Part shown: positions 35,401 to 44,757 of the stretch, piece by piece
Layout of the letters: each line of letters opens with the position of its first letter
Numbering within the stretch: the stretch's first letter is position 1
Source of the DNA: Ramlibacter tataouinensis TTB310
GTDB taxonomy: Bacteria > Pseudomonadota > Gammaproteobacteria > Burkholderiales > Burkholderiaceae_C
DNA: 64,000 bases
Direction of reading: 5' to 3'
Assembly: GCF_000215705.1 (NCBI RefSeq)
Contig: NC_015677.1
Coordinates: 1,004,001 to 1,068,000 of the forward strand
The notes under the pieces: generated by a model
What the model was told of the DNA's origin: nothing
Databases searched by the model: none
What the model saw: the letters and a program-made list of their open reading frames with translations, nothing else
Translations under genes and position numbers: made by a program

Positions 35401-35917
35401 ATCGCACTCCTGCGGTGGTTCGGCTGCGGTGGCACGCGGCCGCGCAAAGACTGCGAATGCTAGAAAGCGCGGCAAGGCCGCGCCAGGGGGTTAGACCCTA
35501 AGTATTTTTGCGTGCCTGCGCTACGGGCTAATCAGCCGCCGTTGTTCTTCGCGATCAATGGCGGATTCGCCTCGGCGGCCAGTCTCGCCACGCTCCTGGC
35601 GCCGAGCTTGTTGGACCCCACCAGGGTCATGGGTGTGGTTGTCAGCTGTCAGCAGGCTGACAGACGCTCGGGCCATGGCCGCTGCGCATGCGCGCGGGCC
35701 AGTTCACCGGTGCAGGCCAATATGTACGACGCCCGCCCCGGCGCGAGCCGCTTCCCGACAGGCCTGCGCGATCTGGGGGGGCGTGACCGGCATTGCCGGG
35801 TGCTTGGGGTTGAACGGCGCTCCTCCGGTGACTGCGCAGGTCAGGACGACTTTTCCGCTCATTGTGAATTCCTGACGTGAATGCGGTGGCCGCATGCCGG
35901 GTAAGTCATTATTTCTC
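35401..35917. other. low-density region between livG and the tautomerase gene
   Basis: This 517-base stretch holds the livG upstream region, including a GCGCGGC-AAG-GCCGCGC hairpin at 35467-35483, and the BKACE remnant at 35704-35862. The rest (about 35500-35700) shows no recognisable gene; open frames there are short and lack family features. The DNA looks like decayed coding sequence. Confidence 0.5.
35704..35862 (-). pseudogene. truncated BKACE (DUF849) gene, N-terminus only
   Basis: The frame encodes SGKVVLTCAVTGGAPFNPKH, then PAMPVTPPQIAQACREAARA and GAGVVHI, the N-terminal beta-keto acid cleavage enzyme start. Where functional enzymes continue HVRDP with zinc-binding His residues, this one reads GLHR and stops, at 52 residues instead of about 300. 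A ribosome site (AGGAA) and ATG remain. The remaining 85% of the gene is absent, so this is a deletion remnant near a LysR gene. Confidence 0.75.
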
Positions 35918-36298
35918 TCAAACGAACGACGCCACGCCGTTGCCTAGGGACCAGTTCTCCTTGGCAGCCTCGAGGACGTTCACGAACACGTCCTCCCGCC
36001 GGATGCCTGGTCGATCACCGAGCAGCTGCACAAGGCGCGCATAGAGCGCCTTCTTCTGTTCGGCCGTGCGCGTGTTGAACACGGTGACCTGGAGGTACAC
36101 GAGATCATCGCTGCGCGAGATGCCGAGATACGAGGCTCCGTAGCGAAAGTTGACAGCATCGTGCTCGGTAAGAACGATGAACTGATCGTCTTGCGGCACG
36201 CCCAGCGCGTCTCGCATGGCCTGGTAGACGCCGTCGATGACTCCCTGCCGATAAGCCTCCGGCTTTCCGGAGCGCATCGAGATCCTGACGAAGGGCAT
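35918..36298 (-). CDS. tautomerase-superfamily protein
   Basis: The 126-aa protein belongs to the tautomerase/MSAD-like group: catalytic Pro is residue 2 (MPFVRISMRSGKPEAYRQGV) and exposed after Met removal, with the core QFIVLTEHDAVNFRYGASYL and VYLQVTVFNTRTAEQKKALY. It may isomerise or hydrate a small keto/enol acid. It is divergent from a LysR gene across 91 bases, so it is likely that regulator's target. Confidence 0.9.
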   Translation of the reverse strand: MPFVRISMRSGKPEAYRQGVIDGVYQAMRDALGVPQDDQFIVLTEHDAVNFRYGASYLGISRSDDLVYLQVTVFNTRTAEQKKALYARLVQLLGDRPGIRREDVFVNVLEAAKENWSLGNGVASFV

Positions 36299-36389
36299 TG
36301 CCGGTCTTTCAAAGTTGCGGGCAGAACATTAGGATGTGGCAGGCATTTCGACAAGATATCGCTGCCTATATTTGAGATAAGCATTTGAA

Positions 36390-37244
36390 ATGAATCGACC
36401 ACTCGATCTCGACGCCGTTCAGGCCTTCGTCCGCGTTGCGGAACTTGGCAGCTTCACCCGCGCCGCCGAAGTGATGCAAGCCACGCAAGCCGCAGTGAGC
36501 CTGAAACTGAAGCGTCTCGAAGACAGGGTCGGGTGCCGGCTCCTTGAGCGGACACCTCGATACGTGGAGCTGTCCGCGCGAGGCGCCGCCTTCCTAGAAC
36601 ACGCGCGTGAAATGCTGGCGGCACACGACCGCGCGCTCGCCACGTTCGGCGAAGCGCGACAGCGGTTGACCATCGGCATCAGCGATCACGTTGCGGGTCC
36701 CGAGCTGTCGGCGTTGATCGCGCGCATGAACGCGCAGGACCCGCAGCTGGTCATCGAAATCCGGATTGCCTCGTCGGGCGACCTGCTCCAAAGCTTCGAC
36801 CGGCGCGAGCTCGACACCGTGATCGTTCGTCTGCATGCCGGGCGCAGCGACGGGGAGGTGCTGACGGAAGAAAAACTCGGGTGGTTCGCAGCGCCGACCT
36901 GGCGGCATCGCGCCGAAGAACCCTTGCCGGTTGCGACCATGGCTGAGCCGTGCGGCGTGCGTGCGCTGGCCGCGCGGCTTCTCGATTCAGCGGGCGTGCC
37001 TTGGCGGGAAGTCTTCGTCGGCGGAGGGGTTCCTGCGGTCGCTGCCGCGGTGGTGGCAGGATTGGGTGTGGCCGCGCTGGCTCCTCGCATGCTGCCGTTC
37101 GGTGCGGTGGACGTGCGCTCAAAGCTCGGCCTGCCCGCCTTGCCGAAACTGCCGGTGCTGCTTCACACGAGGGTCAAGAGCGGCCGCCCACGGGATGCGC
37201 TCACCGCGCTTTCGGCTGCTTTCCGAAGCGCGGTGCGAGGCTGA
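36390..37244 (+). CDS. LysR-family transcriptional regulator
   Basis: The 284-aa protein has an N-terminal helix-turn-helix (VRVAELGSFTRAAEVMQATQ then AAVSLKLKRLEDRVG) and a C-terminal effector-binding domain (LTIGISDHVAGPELSALIAR). It is transcribed away from the tautomerase and the truncated BKACE gene, and converges with icmF 27 bases later. Codon use and GC look less extreme than in neighbouring genes, fitting accessory DNA, but I have not calculated this. Confidence 0.92.
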   Translation: MNRPLDLDAVQAFVRVAELGSFTRAAEVMQATQAAVSLKLKRLEDRVGCRLLERTPRYVELSARGAAFLEHAREMLAAHDRALATFGEARQRLTIGISDHVAGPELSALIARMNAQDPQLVIEIRIASSGDLLQSFDRRELDTVIVRLHAGRSDGEVLTEEKLGWFAAPTWRHRAEEPLPVATMAEPCGVRALAARLLDSAGVPWREVFVGGGVPAVAAAVVAGLGVAALAPRMLPFGAVDVRSKLGLPALPKLPVLLHTRVKSGRPRDALTALSAAFRSAVRG

Positions 37245-37271
37245 TCATTCGCCTCCGGTCCTCAGCCGCCG

Positions 37272-40200
37272 CTACATGTTGCGCCGGTACTGGCCGCCCA
37301 CCTCGAACAGGGCGCTGGTGATCTGGCCCAGCGAGCACACGCGCACCGCGTCCATCAGCACCTCGAACACGTTGCGGTTGTCGATCACGGCCTGCTGCAG
37401 GCGCTGCAGCAGGGCCGGCGCCTCGCCCGCGTGCCGGTCGTGGAAGTCGCGCAGCCGCCGCAGCTGGCCTTGCTTCTCCTCCTCGGTGGAGCGGGCCAGC
37501 TCCAGCTTCTCCGGGGTGGGGTCGCCGTGCGGGTTGCGGAAGGTGTTGACGCCGATGATGGGCAGCTCGCCGGTGTGCTTGAGCATCTCGTAGTGCATGC
37601 TCTCGTCCTGGATGCGCCCGCGCTGGTAGCCGGTCTCCATCGCGCCCAGCACGCCGCCGCGCTCGGCGATGCGCTCGAATTCGGCCAGCACCGCCTCCTC
37701 GACCAGCTCGGTCAGCTCGTCGACGATGAACGAGCCCTGGTTGGGGTTCTCGTTCCTGGCCAGGCCCCACTCGCGGTTGATGATCAGCTGGATGGCCATG
37801 GCCCGGCGCACGCTGTCCTCGGTGGGCGTGGTGATGGCCTCGTCGAAGGCGTTGGTGTGCAGCGAGTTGCAGTTGTCGTAGATCGCGATCAGCGCCTGCA
37901 GCGTGGTGCGGATGTCGTTGAAGTTGATCTCCTGCGCGTGCAGGCTGCGGCCCGAGGTCTGGATGTGGTACTTGAGCTTCTGGGACCGCTCGTTGGCGCC
38001 GTACTTGTGCTTCAGGGCCACTGCCCAGATGCGGCGCGCCACCCGGCCCATCACCGTGTACTCCGGGTCCATGCCGTTGGAGAAGAAGAACGACAGGTTG
38101 GGCGCGAAGTCGTCGACGTGCATGCCGCGGGCCAGGTACGCCTCGACGAAGGTGAAGCCGTTGGACAGCGTGAAGGCCAGCTGGCTGATCGGGTTGGCGC
38201 CGGCCTCGGCGATGTGGTAGCCGCTGATGGAGACGGAGTAGAAGTTGCGCACGTCGTGGTGCACGAAATATTCGGCGATGTCCCCCATCACCTTGAGGCT
38301 GAACTCGGTGGAGAAGATGCAGGTGTTCTGGCCCTGGTCCTCCTTGAGGATGTCGGCCTGCACCGTGCCGCGCACATTGGCGAGCACCCACTCCCGGATC
38401 TTGGCGGCCTCGGTCTCGGTGGGCTCGCGGCCGTTGTCGGCCTTGAACTTCTCCAGGTTCTGGTCGATGGCGGTGTTCATGAACATCGCCAGGATGGCCG
38501 GCGCCGGGCCGTTGATGGTCATGGAGACCGAGGTGCCGGGGCTGCACAGGTCGAAGCCCGAGTACAGTTCCTTCATGTCGTCCAGGGTGGCGATGGACAC
38601 GCCGGAATTGCCCACCTTGCCGTAGATGTCCGGCCGCGGGTCGGGATCGTTGCCGTACAGGGTGACCGAGTCGAAGGCGGTGGACAGCCGCTTGGCCGGC
38701 ATGCCTTCGGACAGAAGCTTGAAGCGGCGGTTGGTGCGGAACGCATCGCCCTCGCCGGCGAACATGCGCGTGGGGTCCTCGTTCTCGCGCTTGAAGGCGA
38801 AGGTGCCGGCGGTGTAGGGGAAGCTGCCGGGCACGTTGTCCAGCATCAGCCACTGCAGGATCTCGCCGTGGTCCTCGTAGCGGGGCAGGCTCACCTTGCG
38901 CACCGGGGTGCCCGAGATCGACCGGGTCGTGAGCTGGGTGCGGATCTCCTTGTCGCGGATCTTCACCACGTACTCGTCGCCGGCATAGGCCTTGCGCATG
39001 TCCGGCCACTGCTGCAGCAGGTGCAGGGCGTCCCTGTCCATGCGCGCCTTGCGCTTGCCCGCCAGGTCCAGGGCCGCCTCCGCCGCCGGGGCGCGCCCGG
39101 GCTTTTCGACCTTGAGCATGCGGGCGGCTTCCTGCAGCTGCTGGACCTCGCGCGCCAGCACGGCCTGTTCGCGGGCGCGCTTCTTGTAGCCGCGCACCGT
39201 GTCGGCGATCTCGGCCAGGTAGCGCGAGCGCGCCGCCGGCACGATGGACGCCTGGTTGGTGCTGTGGCGCACCGTCACGGCCGGCAGGCGGCCGTCCTGC
39301 AGCGCCACGCCCAGGGCCTGCAGACGGGCCTTCAGCGCCTGGTACAGGGCGGTGACGCCGTCGTCGTTGAAGCGCGCCGCCATGGTGCCGAACACCGGCA
39401 TGTCCTCGGGCCTGCTGCCCCAGGCCTCCTGGTTGCGCTGCACCTGCTTGGCCACGTCGCGCAGTGCGTCCTGCGCGCCCTTGCGGTCGAACTTGTTGAT
39501 CGCCACGAACTCGGCGAAGTCCAGCATGTCGATCTTCTCCAGCTGGCTGGCGGCGCCGAATTCCGGCGTCATCACGTACAGCGGGATGTCCACGTGCGGC
39601 ACGATGGCCGCGTCGCCCTGGCCGATGCCCGAGGTCTCGACCACCACCAGGTCGAAGCCGGCGGCCTTGCAGGCGGCGACCACGTCGGGCAGGGCGGCGG
39701 AGATCTCGCTGCCGAAGTCGCGCGTGGCCAGGCTGCGCATGAACACGCGCGAACCGTTCTTCCACGGGCCGATGGCGTTCATGCGGATGCGGTCGCCCAG
39801 CAGCGCGCCGCCGCTCTTGCGCCGCGAGGGGTCGATGGAGATGACCGCCACGCGCAGGCGGTCGTCCTGATCCAGCCGCAGGCGGCGGATGAGTTCGTCG
39901 GTGAGCGAGGACTTGCCGGCGCCGCCGGTGCCGGTGATGCCGATCACCGGCACCTGGCGGGCCGCGGCCTGCCGGCGCATTTCCTGCGCCAGGGCCGCGT
40001 CGGCGCTGGAATTCTCGATCGCGGTGATCAGCTGGGCCAGGGCCCGCCAGGCCATCTCGCCGTGGCCCTGGATGGCCGCCAGGTCCCTGGGCGCGAGCGC
40101 GGTGAGGTCCTTGTCGCAGCGCATCACCATCTCGCCGATCATGCCCTGCAGCCCCATGCGCTGGCCGTCCTCGGGGCTGTAGATGCGCGTCACGCCGTAG

Positions 40201-40565
40201 GCCTGCAGCTCGCGGATCTCCGCCGGCACGATCACGCCGCCGCCGCCGCCGAACACCTGGATGTGCTCGCCGCCGCGCTGGCGCAAGAGGTCCACCATGT
40301 ACTTGAAGTACTCGACGTGGCCGCCCTGGTAGGAGCTCACGGCGATGCCCTGCACGTCCTCCTGCAGGGCGGCGGTGACCACCTCGTCGACGCTGCGGTT
40401 GTGCCCCAGGTGGATGACCTCGGCGCCCATGCCCTGCAGGATGCGCCGCATGATGTTGATGGCCGCGTCGTGCCCGTCGAACAGGCTGGCGGCCGTGACG
40501 AAGCGCACCTTGTGGGTAGGGCGGTAGCTCGCGAGCGCCTTGAATTCAGCGGACAGGTCGGTCAT
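37272..40565 (-). CDS. icmF: fused isobutyryl-CoA mutase IcmF
   Basis: IcmF rearranges isobutyryl-CoA and n-butyryl-CoA with adenosylcobalamin, and carries its own G-protein chaperone. In the 1097-aa protein the order is: B12-binding domain (residues 15-150, with [20 protein letters not shown] and [11 protein letters not shown]), a MeaB-like GTPase (residues 200-420, P-loop [17 protein letters not shown]), and the mutase (about 520-1097; [39 protein letters not shown]). Length is standard for the fusion. The ATG at 40565 lies 22 bases downstream of a -10 candidate. Antisense frames here are shadows. Confidence 0.96.
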   Translation of the reverse strand: MTDLSAEFKALASYRPTHKVRFVTAASLFDGHDAAINIMRRILQGMGAEVIHLGHNRSVDEVVTAALQEDVQGIAVSSYQGGHVEYFKYMVDLLRQRGGEHIQVFGGGGGVIVPAEIRELQAYGVTRIYSPEDGQRMGLQGMIGEMVMRCDKDLTALAPRDLAAIQGHGEMAWRALAQLITAIENSSADAALAQEMRRQAAARQVPVIGITGTGGAGKSSLTDELIRRLRLDQDDRLRVAVISIDPSRRKSGGALLGDRIRMNAIGPWKNGSRVFMRSLATRDFGSEISAALPDVVAACKAAGFDLVVVETSGIGQGDAAIVPHVDIPLYVMTPEFGAASQLEKIDMLDFAEFVAINKFDRKGAQDALRDVAKQVQRNQEAWGSRPEDMPVFGTMAARFNDDGVTALYQALKARLQALGVALQDGRLPAVTVRHSTNQASIVPAARSRYLAEIADTVRGYKKRAREQAVLAREVQQLQEAARMLKVEKPGRAPAAEAALDLAGKRKARMDRDALHLLQQWPDMRKAYAGDEYVVKIRDKEIRTQLTTRSISGTPVRKVSLPRYEDHGEILQWLMLDNVPGSFPYTAGTFAFKRENEDPTRMFAGEGDAFRTNRRFKLLSEGMPAKRLSTAFDSVTLYGNDPDPRPDIYGKVGNSGVSIATLDDMKELYSGFDLCSPGTSVSMTINGPAPAILAMFMNTAIDQNLEKFKADNGREPTETEAAKIREWVLANVRGTVQADILKEDQGQNTCIFSTEFSLKVMGDIAEYFVHHDVRNFYSVSISGYHIAEAGANPISQLAFTLSNGFTFVEAYLARGMHVDDFAPNLSFFFSNGMDPEYTVMGRVARRIWAVALKHKYGANERSQKLKYHIQTSGRSLHAQEINFNDIRTTLQALIAIYDNCNSLHTNAFDEAITTPTEDSVRRAMAIQLIINREWGLARNENPNQGSFIVDELTELVEEAVLAEFERIAERGGVLGAMETGYQRGRIQDESMHYEMLKHTGELPIIGVNTFRNPHGDPTPEKLELARSTEEEKQGQLRRLRDFHDRHAGEAPALLQRLQQAVIDNRNVFEVLMDAVRVCSLGQITSALFEVGGQYRRNM

Positions 40566-40586
40566 GGGGGGTGTCTCCAGGCCACT

Positions 40587-40615
40587 ACCTTAATTGACGT
40601 TTACGTCAACGTCAA
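40587..40615 (-). promoter_or_regulatory. icmF promoter with palindromic operator in its spacer
   Basis: On the minus strand TTGACG (40610-40615) and TAAGGT (40587-40592) are 17 bases apart, and the spacer is filled by TTGACG-TAAA-CGTCAA (40594-40609), an exact inverted repeat. A site between -35 and -10 is typical of MerR-family control, and similar TTGACG/CGTCAA sites are known to me from MerR-type regulators of branched-chain amino acid degradation. The regulator itself is not in the window. Confidence 0.65.
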
Positions 40616-40635
40616 TGTCGCGAACGCTGCAGGAA

Positions 40636-40659
40636 AAAGGCCGCCCGGAGGCGGCCTTT
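40636..40659 (-). terminator. intrinsic terminator of the TRAP operon
   Basis: AAAGGCCGCC and GGCGGCCTTT form a 10-bp stem with a CGGA loop; on the minus strand it ends in a five-T run (40634-40638). It lies 19 bases after the TRAP large permease stop and before the icmF promoter. Confidence 0.8.
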
Positions 40660-40677
40660 CGCGTTCGGCGCAGGGGT

Positions 40678-42741
40678 CTACCGCGCGTAGAGCACGGACG
40701 GCAGCCACAGCCCGATCTGCGGCCAGATGTACAGCAGCACGATGGCCACGATCTGGATCCCCATGAACGGGAGCATCCCCACGAAGATCTGGTTGAGCGT
40801 CACGTGCGGCGGACTCACCCCCTTCAGGTAGAAGGCCGACATCGCCACCGGCGGCGACAGGAAGGCGGTCTGCAGGTTCAGCGCGACCAGCAAGCCGAAC
40901 AGCAGCGGGTCCACGCCGAAGTTGTCGAGCAGGGGCACGAAGATCGGCATGAAGATCACGATGATCTCGGTCCACTCCAGCGGCCAGCCCAGCACGAAGA
41001 TGATCACCTGGGACAGGATCAGGAACTGCGTCTGGGTCAGGTTCATGCCGAGCACCCAGCGCTCCACCAGCTCCTGCCCCCCCAGCAGTGCGAAGGCTGC
41101 CGAGAAGATGGCCGAACCGACGAACAGCCAGCAGACCATGGCAGACGTCTTGGCCGTCAGGAACACGCTTTCCTTGACCACCTCGAAGGTGAGCTGCCGG
41201 TAGGCGATCGCGAGCACGAAGCCCCCGAGCGCGCCCACCGCCGCGGCCTCCGTGGGCGTCGCCAGGCCCATCACGATGGAGCCCAGCACCGCCAGGATCA
41301 GCACCATCAGCGGGAAGAAGCTCGTCAGCAGCATCTTGAAGACTTCGAGCCGCGCGAAGGTCAGCAGGGCGTAGAAGATCGCGAAGAGCGCTGCGAAGAC
41401 GGCGAAGGTGGTCCACCAGGTTCTTGAAGCCTCGCGTTCGGCCCCCATCGCTGCGGGCGTGCCGCCGGCGCCTGGAGGCTCCGCGACGCCACCCGCTGCG
41501 GGCGGTTCGGCCACGCCACCGGCTGCGGGTGGCTCCGCAAGGCTGCCGCCGGCTGCGGGAGGCTCGGCCACGCCACCGGCTGCCGGCGGCTCTGCGAGGC
41601 TTGCGCCCGCTGCGGGCGGTTCGGCCAGTCCACCACCGGACGGCGGTTCCGACAGGCCCGTGCCCGCCGCCGGCGGTTCCGCGAGGCCGCCGGCCGACGG
41701 TGGCTCGGCGAGGCCCGTCCTGGCATCGCGGTCTGTCCCGCCGCCGCTCGTCTCGCCCATCCGGGTCAGGTTCTCGTAGGTCGCTTCGGCGGCCAGCGGC
41801 TCGGTCACCGCGCGGTAGCTCCACAAGGAGGCGAAGACGAACAGCAGCAGCGGCGCGACGACCACCAGCAGCTGACGCAGCAGGTAACCGGTCGACACGT
41901 CCTGGTTGCGCCGACCCTTCAGCGCCGCGAGCAGGCCCACGACCGCATGCTGCGTGCCGTCGGGGTTGGTGATCTTCTGCGTGAGCGGCGGCAGCGGCAC
42001 GAAGCGGTCGGCCGCGGACAGCGGCGGCGCCAGCGATGGCTTGATCTTCGCCACCAGGACGACGTACAGGATGTACAGGCCGGTCAGCATCAATCCGGGG
42101 AAGAAGGCGCCGGCATACAGCTGGACCACCGACACACCGGCCGTCGCGCCGTACACGATGAGCAGCACCGACGGCGGGATCAGGATGCCCAGGCAACCGC
42201 CGGCGGTGATGGAGCCTGCCGTCAGCCGCACGCTATAGCCGGCCTTGAGCATGGCCGGCATCGCCAGCAGCCCCATCAGCGTCACGACCGCGCCGACGAT
42301 CCCGGTGGCGGTGGCGAAGATTGCGCACGTGACGAGGGTGGCCACGGCCAACGCGCCCGGCAGGCGCGCCAGAGCCAGGTGGATGCTTCGAAACAGGCGT
42401 TCGATGAGGTTGGCGCGTTCGACGATGTAGCCCATGAACACGAACAGCGGGATCGCGATCAGGACGTCGTTGCCCATCGTCTTGAACGCGGCCTGCACCA
42501 TCAGATCGAGCGTCCGCGTGGTGTCCCGGTCGTAGGCGAGCCAGGTGAAGATCATGCCCATGCCCATCAGCGTGAAGGCGGTGGGGAAGCCGAGCATGAT
42601 GGCCACGACGACCAGCGACAGCATCAAAAGGCCGATGTGGCCGCGCTCGATGCGCTCCACGCTCACCAGCATGATCAGCGCCGCGGCCACGATGATGGCC
42701 ATCAGGCCGAAGCCGAACCAGAGTTCCTTGCGGATCTTCAC
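40678..42741 (-). CDS. TRAP transporter large permease with internal tandem repeat
   Basis: The 687-aa DctM-type permease carries out sodium-driven uptake with DctQ and DctP partners. Polytopic core segments are clear (GFPTAFTLMGMGMIFTWLA, GGCLGILIPPSVLLIVYGAT, GLATPTEAAAVGALGGF, SPPVAMSAFYLKGVSPPHVT). It is about 250 residues longer than simple DctM proteins; residues about 343-430 form nine imperfect copies of a nine- to ten-residue (L/V)AEPPAAGG unit, likely a disordered loop between helices. GTG start at 42741 overlaps the DctQ stop (GTGA). Confidence 0.9.
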   Translation of the reverse strand: MKIRKELWFGFGLMAIIVAAALIMLVSVERIERGHIGLLMLSLVVVAIMLGFPTAFTLMGMGMIFTWLAYDRDTTRTLDLMVQAAFKTMGNDVLIAIPLFVFMGYIVERANLIERLFRSIHLALARLPGALAVATLVTCAIFATATGIVGAVVTLMGLLAMPAMLKAGYSVRLTAGSITAGGCLGILIPPSVLLIVYGATAGVSVVQLYAGAFFPGLMLTGLYILYVVLVAKIKPSLAPPLSAADRFVPLPPLTQKITNPDGTQHAVVGLLAALKGRRNQDVSTGYLLRQLLVVVAPLLLFVFASLWSYRAVTEPLAAEATYENLTRMGETSGGGTDRDARTGLAEPPSAGGLAEPPAAGTGLSEPPSGGGLAEPPAAGASLAEPPAAGGVAEPPAAGGSLAEPPAAGGVAEPPAAGGVAEPPGAGGTPAAMGAEREASRTWWTTFAVFAALFAIFYALLTFARLEVFKMLLTSFFPLMVLILAVLGSIVMGLATPTEAAAVGALGGFVLAIAYRQLTFEVVKESVFLTAKTSAMVCWLFVGSAIFSAAFALLGGQELVERWVLGMNLTQTQFLILSQVIIFVLGWPLEWTEIIVIFMPIFVPLLDNFGVDPLLFGLLVALNLQTAFLSPPVAMSAFYLKGVSPPHVTLNQIFVGMLPFMGIQIVAIVLLYIWPQIGLWLPSVLYAR
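41461..41712 (-). repeat. in-frame tandem repeat within the TRAP permease gene
   Basis: Nine 27-30-base units encode (L/V)AEPPAAGG-like peptides, some with an extra Ser or Thr-Gly. All unit lengths are multiples of three, so frame is preserved. Unit number is probably variable between strains by slippage. Confidence 0.85.
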
Positions 42742-43352
42742 AGCGGGCTCCCCTTCTCGGCGGGCGCCGCAGCCAGTCCCGGGTTGTCGTCGGCATGGAC
42801 CATCTTCTTGAGCTTGTCCACGTCCACTTCCTCCACGTCCTGCTCGCGCGACGGCCACTGCCCTTCACGGATGCAGATGATGCAGCGGGCGATCTCGACG
42901 AAGCCCTGCAGCAGCAGGATGGCGCCCGCGAACGGGATGAAGAACTTGAAGGGGTACACGGGAATCGGGTCCGCGTTGAAGGTCTGCTCGCGGATCGCGA
43001 GCGACTCCTGGAAGTAGGTCCAGCCGGCCCAGGTCATGGCGAACACGCCCGGCAGGAAGAACAGGATGTAGAGGATCAGGTCCAGCGTGGCCTGGGTGCG
43101 CGGCCGGAAGAAGCCGTACAGCACGTCGCCGCGCACGTGGCCGTTCTTGGACAGGGTGTAGGCGCCGGCCATCATGAACAGCACGCCGTACAGCATGATC
43201 TGCACGTCGAGCATCCAGGAATGCGGCTTGCCCAGCACGTAGCGCGAGAACACTTCCCAGGAGATCGCCACCGTCAGCAGGACGACGCACCAGGCGAACG
43301 TTTTTCCCAGCCAGGTTGATAGGCGATCAACCGCCAACAACAGTTTCTGCAT
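42738..43352 (-). CDS. TRAP transporter small permease
   Basis: The 204-aa DctQ-type protein has four membrane segments (CVVLLTVAISWEVFSRYVLG, IMLYGVLFMMAGAYTLSKNG, LYILFFLPGVFAMTWAGWTY, IPFAGAILLLQGFVEIARC) and the family motif HVRGDVLY. A charged C-terminal tail of about 45 residues follows. It is coupled to the large permease gene and follows the binding-protein gene across a hairpin. Confidence 0.93.
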   Translation of the reverse strand: MQKLLLAVDRLSTWLGKTFAWCVVLLTVAISWEVFSRYVLGKPHSWMLDVQIMLYGVLFMMAGAYTLSKNGHVRGDVLYGFFRPRTQATLDLILYILFFLPGVFAMTWAGWTYFQESLAIREQTFNADPIPVYPFKFFIPFAGAILLLQGFVEIARCIICIREGQWPSREQDVEEVDVDKLKKMVHADDNPGLAAAPAEKGSPL

Positions 43353-43394
43353 CTTTTATACCTTTTTGCCGGAGGCGGGCCTCAGACGAACAAA

Positions 43395-43418
43395 GGGCGG
43401 CTGTGCGCACAGCCGCCC
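43395..43418 (-). terminator. hairpin between TRAP binding-protein and permease genes
   Basis: GGGCGGCTGTGC and GCACAGCCGCCC (43395-43418) form a perfect 12-bp palindrome with only TTT after it on the minus strand. It lies 19 bases after the binding-protein stop. A weak terminator or 3'-stabiliser here would give more binding protein than permease. Confidence 0.65.
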
Positions 43419-43437
43419 TCTGCACCAAGCCGGTGAA

Positions 43438-44580
43438 TCAGGACTTCTTGGGGGCTGCGCCGCCCGTGCCGGACTTGGCGAAGTAGCGGTTGTAGGCCAT
43501 CTTGAAGTCGACCATGTAGTCGTTCTGCCACTGGCCGGCACGCGAGGCAAACTCGCGCTGCGAATCCAGCACCTTCTTGAACATCGGGTTCTCGGATCCC
43601 TTCTTCGCGGTGACCTTGTCCCAGGAGTCGAGCTGGGCACGCAGGATCGCGTCGGGCGTCTTGTAGAAGTTGACCTTGTCCTTGGTCTTGAGCTCGATGT
43701 AGTCCTTGGAGTTGCGGTCGATCGCCTTCCAGCTCATGTCGGCGCTGGCGGCCTGCACGGCGTAGTCGATCATGGCCTTGAGTTCCTGCGGCAGGGAGTT
43801 GTACTTGGTCCTGTTGAACAGGATCTCGAACTGCTCGCCGCTCTGGTGGAAGCTTTGCAGCATGCAGTTCTTGGCCACGTCGGGGAAACCCAGCACGCGG
43901 TCGGACGAGGCGTTGTTGAACTCGGCCGCGTCGATCAGGCCGCGATCCAGCGCGGGCACGATCTCGCCGCCGGGCAGCGGGTTGACGGCGACGCCGAGGT
44001 CGGTGAACAGGTCGACGGCCAGGCCCACGGTGCGGAACTTGAGGCCCTTGAGCTGTGCCACGTTGGACACCGGCTTCTTGAACCAGCCCAGCGGCTGGGT
44101 GGGCATGGGGCCGTACAGGTAAGAGACCACGTCCATGTTGATGGACTTGTAGATCTCCTCCAGCAGGGCCTTGCCGCCGCCGTAGTAGTGCCACGACAGG
44201 ACCATGTTGGGGTCCATGCCGAAGGCCGGGCCCGAGCCCCACAGGGCCAGGGCGGAGTTCTTGCCGTAGTGGTAGGCCACCACGCCATGGCCGCCGTCCA
44301 GCGTGCCCTTGTTCACGGCTTCCAGCAGCTGGAACGCCGGGACCACGGCGCCGGAGGGCAGCACCTCGATCTTCATGCGGCCGCCGGCCATGTCGTTCAC
44401 CTTCTTGGCGAAGTCGTTGGCGTACTCGTGGAAGATGTCCTTGGCCGGCCAGGTGCTCTGGAAGCGGAACGACACCGGTGCGGCCTGGGCCATCACCATG
44501 GGCGCGCTCATGCTCGCGCCGGCGGCGACGGCGGCGCCCTTGAGCAGGCTGCGGCGGCGCGGGGACTTGGATTCGGTCAT
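43438..44580 (-). CDS. TRAP transporter substrate-binding protein (Tat-exported)
   Basis: The 380-aa DctP-family protein has a twin-arginine signal (SPRRRSLLKGAAVAAGASMS) and the family core (FRFQSTWPAKDIFHEYANDF, SGAVVPAFQLLEAVNKGTLD, EFNNASSDRVLGFPDVAKN with the conserved Arg region). The group resembles binders of keto or aromatic acids such as the TakP-type 2-oxoacid proteins. It is the first gene of the TRAP operon, divergent from the rhodanese gene. Confidence 0.93.
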   Translation of the reverse strand: MTESKSPRRRSLLKGAAVAAGASMSAPMVMAQAAPVSFRFQSTWPAKDIFHEYANDFAKKVNDMAGGRMKIEVLPSGAVVPAFQLLEAVNKGTLDGGHGVVAYHYGKNSALALWGSGPAFGMDPNMVLSWHYYGGGKALLEEIYKSINMDVVSYLYGPMPTQPLGWFKKPVSNVAQLKGLKFRTVGLAVDLFTDLGVAVNPLPGGEIVPALDRGLIDAAEFNNASSDRVLGFPDVAKNCMLQSFHQSGEQFEILFNRTKYNSLPQELKAMIDYAVQAASADMSWKAIDRNSKDYIELKTKDKVNFYKTPDAILRAQLDSWDKVTAKKGSENPMFKKVLDSQREFASRAGQWQNDYMVDFKMAYNRYFAKSGTGGAAPKKS

Positions 44581-44687
44581 GAGGTCTCCTTTGAGGGTTG
44601 GGGTGGTCAACAGGCGATCTTTTGCGCCAGTGGCCGGCACCCGAAACAGGGTTTTCACCGAGCTCAGGTGATGAAGGGCGCCTAAAT

Positions 44688-44719
44688 CCCTGAAGCTGAC
44701 GCCGGTGTCAGCCTCAGGG
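44688..44719. repeat. inverted repeat between dctP-type and rhodanese genes
   Basis: CCCTGAAGCTGAC and GTCAGCCTCAGGG (one mismatch) form 13-base arms around GCCGGT. It lies in the shared upstream region of two divergent genes and may be an operator or hairpin in either transcript. No regulator can be named. Confidence 0.5.
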
Positions 44720-44757
44720 CCGGCGGGGCGCGCGCCGCGCGCTGGCAGAATCGCGCC

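Noticed and set aside
35512..35880. Plus-strand frame of 122 codons over the BKACE remnant
   Set aside because: No family features; the minus-strand BKACE start explains the conserved part.
37431..40766. 1111-codon open frame antisense to icmF
   Set aside because: Composition is His/Val/Leu/Gly-rich with no domain, and it mirrors icmF codon for codon; high GC leaves antisense frames open.
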